A stretch of DNA of 64,000 bases from JAWKWH01 sp041397625 (GTDB taxonomy: Bacteria > Pseudomonadota > Alphaproteobacteria > Rhizobiales > Rhizobiaceae): the NCBI GenBank assembly GCA_041397625.1, contig JAWKWH010000003.1, positions 124,001 to 188,000 of the forward strand. The letters are read 5' to 3'. The notes under the pieces were generated by a model. That model was not told the DNA's origin and ran no database searches. It saw only the letters and a list, made by a program, of their open reading frames with translations. This document shows, piece by piece, positions 44,476 through 52,460 of this stretch (position 1 is its first letter; each line of letters opens with the position of its first letter). The position numbers and the translations under genes were made by a program.

Positions 44476-44964
44476 ATGACAAAACGGAAACCGGACGTTC
44501 TGCTTGCCCTCTCGGCCGTCGTCGCCATGGTTCCGGGTTGGCCGGCAGGCGTCCCGGATGCAGCGGCGATGACGAAAGCCTCGCCGGCCGCCGCGCTGCC
44601 TGTTTTGCGGGATGTCGTCATTCCGGTCCGGTCCGGCGAGACGGTGGCGCGCGCGCAGAGAAGAAAAATCGAGGAACTGGCCGTACGGTTTATCCGCGGT
44701 CTCGACCAGCGGCAGTTTGAAAGCGATTGGAAGCGGTTGATCGCCGCCGAGGTGAATTCGGGCCGTCTTCGATCCGAACAGGATGTGCGCGCCTATCTTG
44801 CCGCACTGGAGGAGAGCCTGAAAACGGTGGGAGACGACGCGCAACTGGCGAACATGGACCTGCAGCAGCACTTCGAACATGCACAGGCGTTGCTGGCCCT
44901 GATGTCCAAGATCATGAAAATGGCCAACGAGACCGCAATGGCCATCATCCGCAATATCAAGTAG
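44476..44964 (+). CDS. Exported helical protein, unknown
   Basis: Read from ATG 44476 behind CAGGAAG (a GTG at 44470 is possible), the product has 162 residues. It starts with a signal peptide (DVLLALSAVVAMVPGWPAGV) and continues as mostly charged helices (ARAQRRKIEELAVRFIRGLD, LRSEQDVRAYLAALEESLKT, ALLALMSKIMKMANETAMAI). I recognise no domain. It follows the CxxCH gene on the same strand and probably shares its transcript, so both would act in the periplasm. tRNA-Ser lies convergently after it. Confidence 0.65.
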   Translation: MTKRKPDVLLALSAVVAMVPGWPAGVPDAAAMTKASPAAALPVLRDVVIPVRSGETVARAQRRKIEELAVRFIRGLDQRQFESDWKRLIAAEVNSGRLRSEQDVRAYLAALEESLKTVGDDAQLANMDLQQHFEHAQALLALMSKIMKMANETAMAIIRNIK

Positions 44965-45031
44965 TGCTTGCCGGGCAGCATGGGCGCACGCGGTTTCAGG
45001 CAGCCGGAAACGTCGTCATGGTCATGTGCGC

Positions 45032-45124
45032 TGGCGGAGAGGAAGGGATTCGAACCCTCGAGACGGCTTCAAACCGCCTACTCCCTTAGCAGGGGAGCGC
45101 CTTCGACCACTCGGCCACCTCTCC
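45032..45124 (-). tRNA. tRNA-Ser (anticodon GCT)
   Basis: A 93-base class II tRNA on the minus strand. It begins GGAGAGGTGGCCGAGTGGTC, has the anticodon stem-loop CTCCC-CTGCTAA-GGGAG giving GCT, a long variable arm (TAGGCGGTTTGAAGCCGTCT), a T arm GGGTTCGAATCCC, and ends CCTCTCC plus encoded GCCA. Confidence 0.97.
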
Positions 45125-45449
45125 AATTGCGTGCGTTATCGGCAACGTGGCCGAAACGCAAGGGTTTTCCGGCCCCGACCCGGCTTCCTGTCCCGCGGTT
45201 TCGCGCAGAACGATGCAGGAACGGGCAGTTCAGGGTGGGGAAGTTTCCCTCAAGGTGGGGAAGTTCTCGCGGTTGGTTCCGGACAGGATGCCTGCTCCAT
45301 GCCGAAAAGCACGTCTTCCCACGTCAACCTATCTACGCACCGCCGCGGCGGGTTTGCGCGCTTTCGGCGCCGTGCCGTCGAACGACCATCCGCATCCAGG
45401 CGAGTTTCTCTCGCCAGGCATCTGCGGCCTGGCGAGAACCGGACCGAAA
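45125..45449. other. Intergenic region between tRNA-Ser and the reductase gene
   Basis: 325 bases with no supported gene. A short direct repeat GGTGGGGAAGTT occurs twice (about 45235 and 45254). The tRNA-Ser promoter must lie in the first 100 bases, on the minus strand. Confidence 0.5.
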
Positions 45450-46472
45450 TCACGGCATACACGTGAACAGCCTGCGGATGCCGTCGGAGACCGGGATACC
45501 GTTACGCGCGGCCCGGGCCCGGAATTCCAAACGACGGTCTCCCGGAAGGCGCTGCATGCCCGAGTGCCGAAGCAGATCCACCAATGCGGAAACACGTTTG
45601 CCGAAGGCGTTGTTTCCGCCGCGTTTCGGGTCGATGAGGATCAGGATCTGGCCGGTACGCGGCGTCTCGGCCCCCGGTGTGGCAGACAGGTCAACTTCGT
45701 GCGAGAACGGCCCACCGGTCAGTGCGGAAGCCAGAATCTCCACCAGAATCGACAAAGCCGCTCCTTTGTACCCTCCGAACGGTAGAATACCGCCTTCATC
45801 GAGGATCTCGCCGGGATCGTCCGTGTCACGCCCGTCCCGCCCGATACCCGTACCAACGGGAACGCGGCGACCTTCGTTGCGCGCGATGCACAGGTCTCCG
45901 TGGGATATCGCGGAGGTCGCGAAATCCATGATCAGCGGCACCGACCCGTCGACCGGGGTCGCGAAAGCTATCGGGTTGGTCCCCAGCACCCTGCTACTCG
46001 CGCCCCTCGGCATGACGGCAGGGCCGCCCGTCACCATGGTAAGCGCAGCCAGGCCTTTGTCTGCGAACGGTTCGATGTCTGGCCAAAGCGCACTGAAGTG
46101 ATGCGAGTGGCGGACGGCCACGACAACGACGCCGCATTCCGCGATGGCCGCTTCGATGTGCGGGAGAGCGTGGTTCAGCGCCGGCTGGGCGAAACCGTTC
46201 GCGGCATCAACGCGCAGAAAAGCCGGGCTGACGCGGGACATCCTGGGTGCCGCCTGCCCGTCGACGCTGCCGCAGCGCAGCGAGGAGATGTAACCGGGCA
46301 TGCGGAATACCCCGTGGCTGAGCGTTCCGTCCCGTTCGCAGGCGGCGCAGTTACGGCTCAGAATTTGTGCGACATGGTTGGACGCACCGGTCTCCATGAA
46401 AATCTCTTCCAGCCGAGCAATCAGGCGATCAAAGGGAATATGCGTCGAGTTTGTGTCCAGCGGCGCAGTCAT
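45450..46472 (-). CDS. Ldh2-type NAD(P)H reductase, likely delta1-pyrroline/piperideine-2-carboxylate reductase
   Basis: A member of the malate/L-lactate dehydrogenase-like (Ldh2) family, which includes delta1-piperideine/pyrroline-2-carboxylate reductases. The ATG at 46472 is chosen over 46478 because AGGA lies six bases before it and it overlaps the upstream stop as ATGA, giving 340 residues. Family features are DGTLSHGVFRMPGYISSLRC, VAVRHSHHFSALWPDIEPFA, SRVLGTNPIAFATPVDGSVP and LPFGGYKGAALSILVEILAS. It is coupled to the racemase-superfamily gene at 46469, fitting a route in which a hydroxyproline is dehydrated and the imine reduced to proline. Substrate unproven. Confidence 0.85.
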   Translation of the reverse strand: MTAPLDTNSTHIPFDRLIARLEEIFMETGASNHVAQILSRNCAACERDGTLSHGVFRMPGYISSLRCGSVDGQAAPRMSRVSPAFLRVDAANGFAQPALNHALPHIEAAIAECGVVVVAVRHSHHFSALWPDIEPFADKGLAALTMVTGGPAVMPRGASSRVLGTNPIAFATPVDGSVPLIMDFATSAISHGDLCIARNEGRRVPVGTGIGRDGRDTDDPGEILDEGGILPFGGYKGAALSILVEILASALTGGPFSHEVDLSATPGAETPRTGQILILIDPKRGGNNAFGKRVSALVDLLRHSGMQRLPGDRRLEFRARAARNGIPVSDGIRRLFTCMP

Positions 46473-47518
46473 GGACATTCCTGTGGCTTGCTGTTGAACC
46501 AGGTGTCGCTGAGCGTAAAGCCGGCAGGATAGGGATCGGTCGGGTCAAGTCCCATCTGATAGAGGCCCGTGATCCACGCCTGCCCGGCGATCGCCGGGAC
46601 CACGGCATCGTAGTCGGCCACCTTCGCCAGCCCGTCGATGGTGCAGGTAAATCGGCTGCCGGTTATTGATTCGTGGATGAAGGTCTCGCCTGGCTCCAGT
46701 TCGCCGCGTTCGTGCATGAGAGCGAGGCGCGCCGATGAGCCCGTACCGCAGGGTGAACGGTCGCAGCGCCCTGGCGAAACGACGACCGTGTTGCGGGCAA
46801 CGAGCTGGCCGTTCTCACGCCGCACAGGTCCCATGAATTCGGTATTGGTGATGCCCGGCATGTCGGGATTGCCGGGATAGGAAACCGGAAGCTGCTCGAC
46901 TGCCGCCGCCTTGATGCGCTGCCCTATATCGCACAGATCGCGTGCCTCATGGGGTTCGATCGAGAAGCCTAGCTCCGCAGCATCCACCATCGCGTAGGTC
47001 ATGCCGCCGTACGCGACGTCAATGCTTACCGTGCCCAGGCGGGCAACCTCGACCATCGCATCGCGATGGTAGCAGAAGGCTGGCTGGTTGATCAGGCGGA
47101 CGCTTGTGACCTTGCCGTCTCGGCATTCGCAGCGCGTAAGGATCAACCCGGCCGGGGCCTCGAGAACCAATTCGGTAACCGGCTCGACCATGGGCACTAT
47201 GCCGGTCTCGAGTAGTACTGTCGCAACGCAGATCGTGTTCGAGCCCGACATGGCCGGATACTCGGTCGTTTCCAGGATCACATAGCCCATGGAGGCTTCC
47301 GGATGATTGGAGGGCAGGATGATATTGGCGTTGTGCCAGATGGCGCCCCGCGGCTCGAACAGGATCAGCTTGCGTATCTCGTCCAGATTGCGCTCCAGCC
47401 ACAGTTTTTTATCGAACATCGTCTGGCCGGGCACCTGCCCGACGCCGCCGGTGATGACCCGGCCGATCTCGCCCTCGCAATGGCAGTCGACCACGTCGAG
47501 CCTCCGTTTCCAGCGCAT
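46469..47518 (-). CDS. Proline racemase superfamily enzyme, Ser/Cys type
   Basis: This superfamily contains proline racemase, 4-hydroxyproline 2-epimerase and trans-3-hydroxy-L-proline dehydratase. The 349-residue protein keeps the second catalytic Cys (Cys257 in DRSPCGTGSSA), but the first motif, usually MCGHN, reads MSGSN with Ser91. A Ser/Cys pair is a minority variant; the classic dehydratase instead has Cys/Thr. Epimerase versus dehydratase therefore cannot be decided. Start ATG 47518 has AAGGAG upstream. The adjacent reductase at 45450 favours dehydratase plus reductase; the DapA-like gene opposite favours the epimerase route. Confidence 0.88.
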   Translation of the reverse strand: MRWKRRLDVVDCHCEGEIGRVITGGVGQVPGQTMFDKKLWLERNLDEIRKLILFEPRGAIWHNANIILPSNHPEASMGYVILETTEYPAMSGSNTICVATVLLETGIVPMVEPVTELVLEAPAGLILTRCECRDGKVTSVRLINQPAFCYHRDAMVEVARLGTVSIDVAYGGMTYAMVDAAELGFSIEPHEARDLCDIGQRIKAAAVEQLPVSYPGNPDMPGITNTEFMGPVRRENGQLVARNTVVVSPGRCDRSPCGTGSSARLALMHERGELEPGETFIHESITGSRFTCTIDGLAKVADYDAVVPAIAGQAWITGLYQMGLDPTDPYPAGFTLSDTWFNSKPQECP

Positions 47519-48186
47519 GTCTTCTCCTTCTTTTGAGGGGGGTGGCGGCTCTTGGGCTTTGTAGAGGCCTGCCGACTAGGGTCATGCCCCTAGGGATTAT
47601 GCCGGCTCAGGCGGTGCCGGACGTGCGCGCGTTCCGCCGCGGCCACGCTCGGCATGTCATCAGGTGTCGGTTCCTGTACCATCGTCGCCTCCGTCACTTT
47701 CATTTTCGTGTTTATGCGACCGCCCGGCGCGAGTGATGCCGACGATGTCACGCGTGCACGGAAAGTTGCGCCACATCCGGGTAAGCCGGCGATTCAAGAG
47801 CCTGAACGGATCCGGCATGGCAAGCCTCCTTCTCGTTGCGACAGGGATCCCGATTTGTCGCAATCTGGAAACCCGTCAACCGGTTCGTCCCGAGCCTGGA
47901 ACCGGCGGAGGAGGGCGTTGCATCCCGTCGACCTCCAGATGCCCTCGTCCCGGCTCTCGAAGAACCCGACGATCGTGCGATGGCCATTGTCGGCGATCGG
48001 TTCGGCATGTTCCCGTGGATCGCCTTGTCGGCCGTCGCAGCCGAAATCACTTTGACCATCTCGCGTCCGACTCGCGGGCAACTCACACTCACCATATCAT
48101 TCCACTTGACATTTGTCGACGTGAAGTCGACAACGTGTCGAAACGAAAAAGCGTGGATTGCTGCGTTTGTTAGGAAGGATGTTTCT
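47519..48186. other. Divergent intergenic region with the first GntR-type site
   Basis: 668 bases between divergent catabolic genes. TTGACA (48106-48111) and the dyad at 48113-48133 mark a regulated promoter for the gene at 48187. The rest (about 47560-48090) has open frames on both strands, none with recognisable protein features; decayed coding sequence cannot be excluded. Confidence 0.5.
48113..48133. promoter_or_regulatory. GntR-type operator candidate, site A
   Basis: TTGTCGAC-GTGAA-GTCGACAA is a perfect 8-bp dyad immediately after a TTGACA -35-like hexamer, 54 bases before the DapA-family gene. The GTCGAC centres are 11 bp apart, one helical turn. Sites B-D share this layout. Confidence 0.7.
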
Positions 48187-49068
48187 ATGAAGCTACAGGG
48201 TGTGATGCCGGCGCTTGTAACGCCGTTTGACGCGCAGGGCCGGGTGGATCTGAAGGCGCTCGAAAGGCATATGACGAGCCTCCGTGAGGCCGGCGTCACC
48301 GGCTGGGTCCCCTGCGGCTCCACAGGCGAGTACTTCTCGATGTCGGACGACGAACGGCTTGAAGTCCTTGAGTTCGTTAGAAGCTTCGCGAACGAGAGCG
48401 AGGTACTTATCGCCGGAACCAATGCGCCGGCAACGCGCGAGGTGATCCGCAATACCGAGCGCGCCAAGAAGCTCGGCTACGACATCGTCCTGCTGGCGAC
48501 GCCCTTCTACACACGTCCCACACAGGATGAGTTGTTGCAGCATTATCGCGCTGTGCTCGATGCCGTGGACGTCAGCATCATCCTTTACAACTACCCATCG
48601 AAGGACGGTGTGGAAGTCTCGTTCGAACTCATGGATGAACTTGCCGACAATCCCCGAGTCATCGGCATCAAGGAAAGCTCAGGAGCCCTGCAGCGAGCGG
48701 TCGACATTCACAACCGGTACTCCGGGCGTATCGAACTTGTTTCTGGCTCTGACGATATTGCGTTGGACTTCATGCTCTGGGGTGCGGATTCCTGGATCTG
48801 TGGCCCCGCGAACTGCATGGTGAAAGCCTGCGTCGATCTCGACCGCACTTTCCGAAGCGGTGACCTCGTGAAGGCGCGCCAGCAGATGTCGATCCTCTAT
48901 CGGGCGATGAACATTCTCGAGAGTGGCAAGTTCGTCCAAAAGATCAAGTATGGCTGCGAGTTGCAAGGAACGCCGGTTGGTCTCTGCCGCGCTCCTCTTG
49001 GTCCTTTGACGGACGACGAGAAGGCCGAATTTAAGGCCGCAATGAAGCCGATTCTGGAATGGAAATAG
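48187..49068 (+). CDS. DapA-family lyase/deaminase (possible 4-hydroxy-delta1-pyrroline-2-carboxylate deaminase)
   Basis: A class I aldolase-fold enzyme of the dihydrodipicolinate synthase family, 293 residues. The start follows AGGAAGG. Schiff-base Lys162 is in GIKESSG, Tyr134 in ILYNYP, and the phosphate/carboxylate loop is PCGSTGEYFSMS near residue 42. In hydroxyproline catabolism a DapA-family enzyme deaminates 4-hydroxy-delta1-pyrroline-2-carboxylate to alpha-ketoglutarate semialdehyde. The presence of racemase-type, FAD oxidase and aldehyde dehydrogenase genes makes this role likely but not certain; a sugar-acid or N-acetylneuraminate-type aldolase is the alternative. Confidence 0.8.
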   Translation: MKLQGVMPALVTPFDAQGRVDLKALERHMTSLREAGVTGWVPCGSTGEYFSMSDDERLEVLEFVRSFANESEVLIAGTNAPATREVIRNTERAKKLGYDIVLLATPFYTRPTQDELLQHYRAVLDAVDVSIILYNYPSKDGVEVSFELMDELADNPRVIGIKESSGALQRAVDIHNRYSGRIELVSGSDDIALDFMLWGADSWICGPANCMVKACVDLDRTFRSGDLVKARQQMSILYRAMNILESGKFVQKIKYGCELQGTPVGLCRAPLGPLTDDEKAEFKAAMKPILEWK

Positions 49069-49328
49069 ACTCTGCGAGATCGGTTTTTCTCAATTTGCAT
49101 CCACCGAATCTCAACGGAGTTGACAATGAAAACCAAAATGTTCCAATATCTCGTCGTCAATGTGTCGACACGATTCAGTGACCAACGAAAGCGATATGGG
49201 AACCATAGCCTCCGATAGAGGCACCTGAGCCATCTCGGTTTGTACCGGCTACCCGGCAATTCCGTATCGGGGCGGAGCTGGTAGAGATTTTCTCGGCGAC
49301 ACAGGAATTAACAAAGGGAGAAGGAAAA

Positions 49329-50159
49329 ATGAGACTAACTCAAATGCTAATCGCTGCTGCGGCGATGCTGGCGATCGGGACCTCTGTCAGCAACGCTCAG
49401 CAGAAGTCGACCTGGGAAACGATTCAGGAAAACAAGATGGTTCGCGTGGGGTGCGTCAACGGCGAACCTTTTGCTTATAAAGATCCCGCTTCCGGGGAGT
49501 GGAAGGGGATCGTTCCCGCGTTCGCCGCTCTGATTGCGAAAGAAATGGAGGTTGACTGGGAGTGCGTGGAAACGACATGGGGTACCGCCGTAGCTGGTCT
49601 TCAGGCCAATCAGTTCGACTTCGTAGGCGGTCTGGATGCCACGCCTCAGCGGGCCATGGCAATTGACTTTGCACCCGGGACGCTCGTCTACTATGCGATG
49701 GCAATTCTCGCGCGTAAGGATCTTCCGGTCGAAAACTGGTCGGATCTGAACAAGCCCGAAATCACTGCCGGCGTGCCCTTGGGGACTTCATCTGACCGGA
49801 TTTTGACGGATCTGCTTGACAAGGCTCAGTTCAACAGGGCGAAGGGCAATCCTGAAGCTGTGGCTGCATTCGCGTCAAATCGGACTGACTTTATTGCCGG
49901 GTCCAGTGTCTGGCTAACCATGCAGAACCATGCTCTGGGCGATCAGGGCAAAGTCGTTGTACCGAAGCCGGCATTGATTTCCACCGCCGACGTTGGCATT
50001 CGCAGGGAAGAAGACAAGCGCTGGCGGGACTGGCTGGGTGTATCGCTCAGCTACTTCTACTGGAAGGGTTCGATCAAACAGGCCTACGAAGAATTTCTCG
50101 AGTTCCGTGGAATTAACGCCAAGAGCGCTCCCGGCATCCGCCTACAAGAATTGCAGTAG
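49329..50159 (+). CDS. ABC transporter periplasmic amino-acid-binding protein
   Basis: The extracellular solute-binding protein (family 3) of a polar amino-acid uptake system. Its 276 residues begin with a signal peptide (LIAAAAMLAIGTSVSNAQ). Ligand-pocket motifs are VGCVNGEPFAYKDPASGEWK, the hinge region VSWE-like ECVETTWGTAVAGLQANQFD, and DATPQRAMAIDFAPGTLVYY. Start ATG 49329 follows AGGGAGAAGG. Two permeases and an ATPase follow in order, so the four genes form one operon. The ligand is presumably the substrate of the surrounding catabolic genes. Confidence 0.9.
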   Translation: MRLTQMLIAAAAMLAIGTSVSNAQQKSTWETIQENKMVRVGCVNGEPFAYKDPASGEWKGIVPAFAALIAKEMEVDWECVETTWGTAVAGLQANQFDFVGGLDATPQRAMAIDFAPGTLVYYAMAILARKDLPVENWSDLNKPEITAGVPLGTSSDRILTDLLDKAQFNRAKGNPEAVAAFASNRTDFIAGSSVWLTMQNHALGDQGKVVVPKPALISTADVGIRREEDKRWRDWLGVSLSYFYWKGSIKQAYEEFLEFRGINAKSAPGIRLQELQ

Positions 50160-50255
50160 TTCTCCTGGCCGGCCCTTGGCCCTGCAGCCTGGGGCCGGCT
50201 CATCACCCTGTGGAAGACCGAATCTTCTCGCGCTGTTAAAAAAGAACGGACTCGC

Positions 50256-50924
50256 ATGGGCCAGAGCTGGGATTTCCGTCTTGTTTTTTCCAACTTCGAC
50301 TTTCTTGTCGAAGGATTTATCGGAACGCTGAAGATCTCTTCGGTGTCACTTGTCTTCGGGATAATGGCAGGCTTTGTCTTTGCCGCTTTGCGAATGTCAA
50401 AGTACAAGGTCATCGCGATACCGACGAGCGGGATTATCGAATTCCTTCGGATGACCCCGCTTCTGGTCCAGCTCTTCTGGGTATATTTTGCGCTTCCGGT
50501 CGTCCTCGGAATCAAGCTCGATGCCTTCACCGCGGGTGCGATTACCTTTTCTCTTCAGAACGGAGCCTTTTTCGGAGAAGTCTTTCGAGGAGGTATCCAG
50601 TCGATTGACATTAGTCAGTGGGAGGGTGGGCGCGCCATCGGAATGCGACGGTCGCAATTGATGCGGCGCGTAATCTTGCCTCAGGCAATCCGCCGGATGC
50701 TGCCGCCACTCCTCGAGCGAAGCTTCGAACTTATCAAAGGCACAACCCAGATGGCCGTCGTCGCCTATGGCGACCTGCTCTACAATTCAATGATCCTCAG
50801 CGCCCGTCTCTATCGCCCCGTTGAAGTTCTCACCACCGTGGCCGCGTTCTACCTCGTCTTCCTGACGGCGTTGTCCTTCATCATGCGATATATCGAGCAT
50901 CGTTTCGATGCCCGGCAGGCTTAA
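50256..50924 (+). CDS. ABC transporter permease (polar amino-acid type), subunit 1
   Basis: An inner-membrane permease of 222 residues of the HisM/HisQ family with about five helices. The cytoplasmic EAA loop that contacts the ATPase reads EGGRAIGMRRSQLMRRVILP followed by QAIRRMLPPL. The N-terminal GTLKISSVSLVFGIMAG segment is typical. It is 12 bases from the second permease; the two should form a heterodimer. The 96-base gap after the binding protein contains no clear terminator. Confidence 0.92.
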   Translation: MGQSWDFRLVFSNFDFLVEGFIGTLKISSVSLVFGIMAGFVFAALRMSKYKVIAIPTSGIIEFLRMTPLLVQLFWVYFALPVVLGIKLDAFTAGAITFSLQNGAFFGEVFRGGIQSIDISQWEGGRAIGMRRSQLMRRVILPQAIRRMLPPLLERSFELIKGTTQMAVVAYGDLLYNSMILSARLYRPVEVLTTVAAFYLVFLTALSFIMRYIEHRFDARQA

Positions 50925-50936
50925 GCGGAGCCGTCC

Positions 50937-51614
50937 ATGGAATATCAATGGCAATTCGGAGAGGTGCTGGTTTACTGGCCACATTTTCTGCGGGGAATTC
51001 TCGTAACGCTGGAACTCGCCGCTTGCCTCTTATCAATGGCGATTGTTGGAGGCGTCATCGTCGGTTCCGCTCGGCACTCGCGCAAGCGGATCTACAACTG
51101 GCCGGCCTCCGCTTTCATCGAGATGTTCCGCAACACGCCCGTACTCGTACAGATCATCTGGTTCTACTACGCGTTCCCGGTTCTGATCGATGTGCAGATG
51201 CCGGGGTTCGTCGCCGCGGCCCTGGGCATCGGTCTCAACTCTGTCGCCTATTCGGCCGAGATTTTCCGCGCCGGTATCCAGTCCATCGAGCTCGGTCAAT
51301 GGGAGGCGGCTCGAGCTATCGGGATGCAGTACATGGCGATCATGCGACGCATCATCCTACCGCAGGCCATCAAGCGCATGATCCCGGCATTTGCGAACCG
51401 GATGATCGAGATATTCAAGGCGACATCGCTCGCCTCTGCCATAGCGGTTGGCGAATTGCTGTTCCGCGGCGAGGAACTCGCCAACACCATCTATCGGCCG
51501 ATGGAGGTCTACACGATCGTGGCGATCGTGTTCTTCGTACTGATCTATCCGTTGGCGCTGCTCTCCTACTGGCTAGAGTGGAAGTTGAACTCCAATAACG
51601 GGCGGCCGGCATGA
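50937..51614 (+). CDS. ABC transporter permease (polar amino-acid type), subunit 2
   Basis: A second HisM/HisQ-type permease of 225 residues. Diagnostic segments are FIEMFRNTPVLVQIIWFYYA, LNSVAYSAEIFRAGIQSIEL and the EAA loop GQWEAARAIGMQYMAIMRRI with ILPQAIKRMIP. The stop overlaps the start of the ATPase gene by four bases. Together with the preceding permease it forms the membrane channel. Confidence 0.93.
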   Translation: MEYQWQFGEVLVYWPHFLRGILVTLELAACLLSMAIVGGVIVGSARHSRKRIYNWPASAFIEMFRNTPVLVQIIWFYYAFPVLIDVQMPGFVAAALGIGLNSVAYSAEIFRAGIQSIELGQWEAARAIGMQYMAIMRRIILPQAIKRMIPAFANRMIEIFKATSLASAIAVGELLFRGEELANTIYRPMEVYTIVAIVFFVLIYPLALLSYWLEWKLNSNNGRPA

Positions 51615-52405
51615 CCCAGACAGACAGCAGTTTCATCGAGGTCGAGAAGCTTCACAAGAAATTCGGCGACCTTCACGTTCTCAAATCGATCGACCTTTCT
51701 GTCATGAAAGGCGAAACCGTTTGCCTCATCGGCTCGAGCGGTTCGGGAAAGAGCACGCTGCTTCGGTGCCTGAACTTCATGGAGTATCCAACGGCCGGCC
51801 GCATCTCCATCAAAGGCAGCGCTGTTGGCAAGGAAGTGGGCACGTTGTTCGATGCGCCGACATTTCGTTACGACGAGAAGGCGCTATCCGTGCACCGACA
51901 ACACATCGGAATGGTCTTCCAACAGTTCAATCTGTTTCCGCATATGAGCGTTCTCGAGAATGTCATGGAGGGACCGCTTACCGTCCTGGGTAAAAGTAGT
52001 GGCGAGGCTGAAGTGGAGGCGCGGAAACAACTCGACAGGGTCGGCTTGAGCGAGAAAGCCGCGCAGTATCCCTCTAGACTTTCTGGTGGGCAGCAGCAGC
52101 GCGTTGCGATCGCTCGTGCCCTCGCAATGCAGCCCGATGTAATGTTGTTTGACGAAGTTACATCTTCTTTGGACCCGGAACTCGTGGGAGAAGTGCTGAG
52201 CGTCATGAAAGACCTCAGCGCGGAGGGTATGACCATGATCGTTGTCACCCACGAGTTGGGGTTCGCCTATCATGTCGCGGATCGGATTCTGTTCCTCCAC
52301 GACGGGCAAATCCTGGAGCAGGGGGTGCCCGAGCAGATATTGAGGAACCCGACCGAGCCGCGTATTCAGCAGTTTCTCTCCGGTTTCAGCAGTTTTAATT
52401 TCTGA
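51611..52405 (+). CDS. ABC transporter ATP-binding protein (polar amino-acid type)
   Basis: The ATPase energises uptake. In 264 residues it has Walker A GSSGSGKST (about 38-46), the Q-loop in GMVFQQFNLFPHM, the signature LSGGQQQRVAIARALAM, Walker B VMLFDEVTSSLDPEL and the switch His in VVTHELGFAYHVADRI. The sequence is typical of the GlnQ/HisP group. ATG 51611 overlaps the permease stop. The reductase at 52461 follows after 55 bases and may share the transcript. Confidence 0.95.
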   Translation: MTQTDSSFIEVEKLHKKFGDLHVLKSIDLSVMKGETVCLIGSSGSGKSTLLRCLNFMEYPTAGRISIKGSAVGKEVGTLFDAPTFRYDEKALSVHRQHIGMVFQQFNLFPHMSVLENVMEGPLTVLGKSSGEAEVEARKQLDRVGLSEKAAQYPSRLSGGQQQRVAIARALAMQPDVMLFDEVTSSLDPELVGEVLSVMKDLSAEGMTMIVVTHELGFAYHVADRILFLHDGQILEQGVPEQILRNPTEPRIQQFLSGFSSFNF

Positions 52406-52460
52406 GATCCGGTTCGATGAGAATCTGCATCCGGCTGGCGGCGTTGCGGGAACGGGCACG

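Noticed and set aside
45235..45265. Short direct repeat GGTGGGGAAGTT
   Set aside because: Only two units, no further copies seen nearby; no function can be supported.
49162..49182. Fifth GntR-type site before the ABC transporter operon
   Set aside because: GTGTCGAC is present but the second half-site at the right spacing (TCAGTGAC) does not match. Only a single TGTCGACA palindrome remains.
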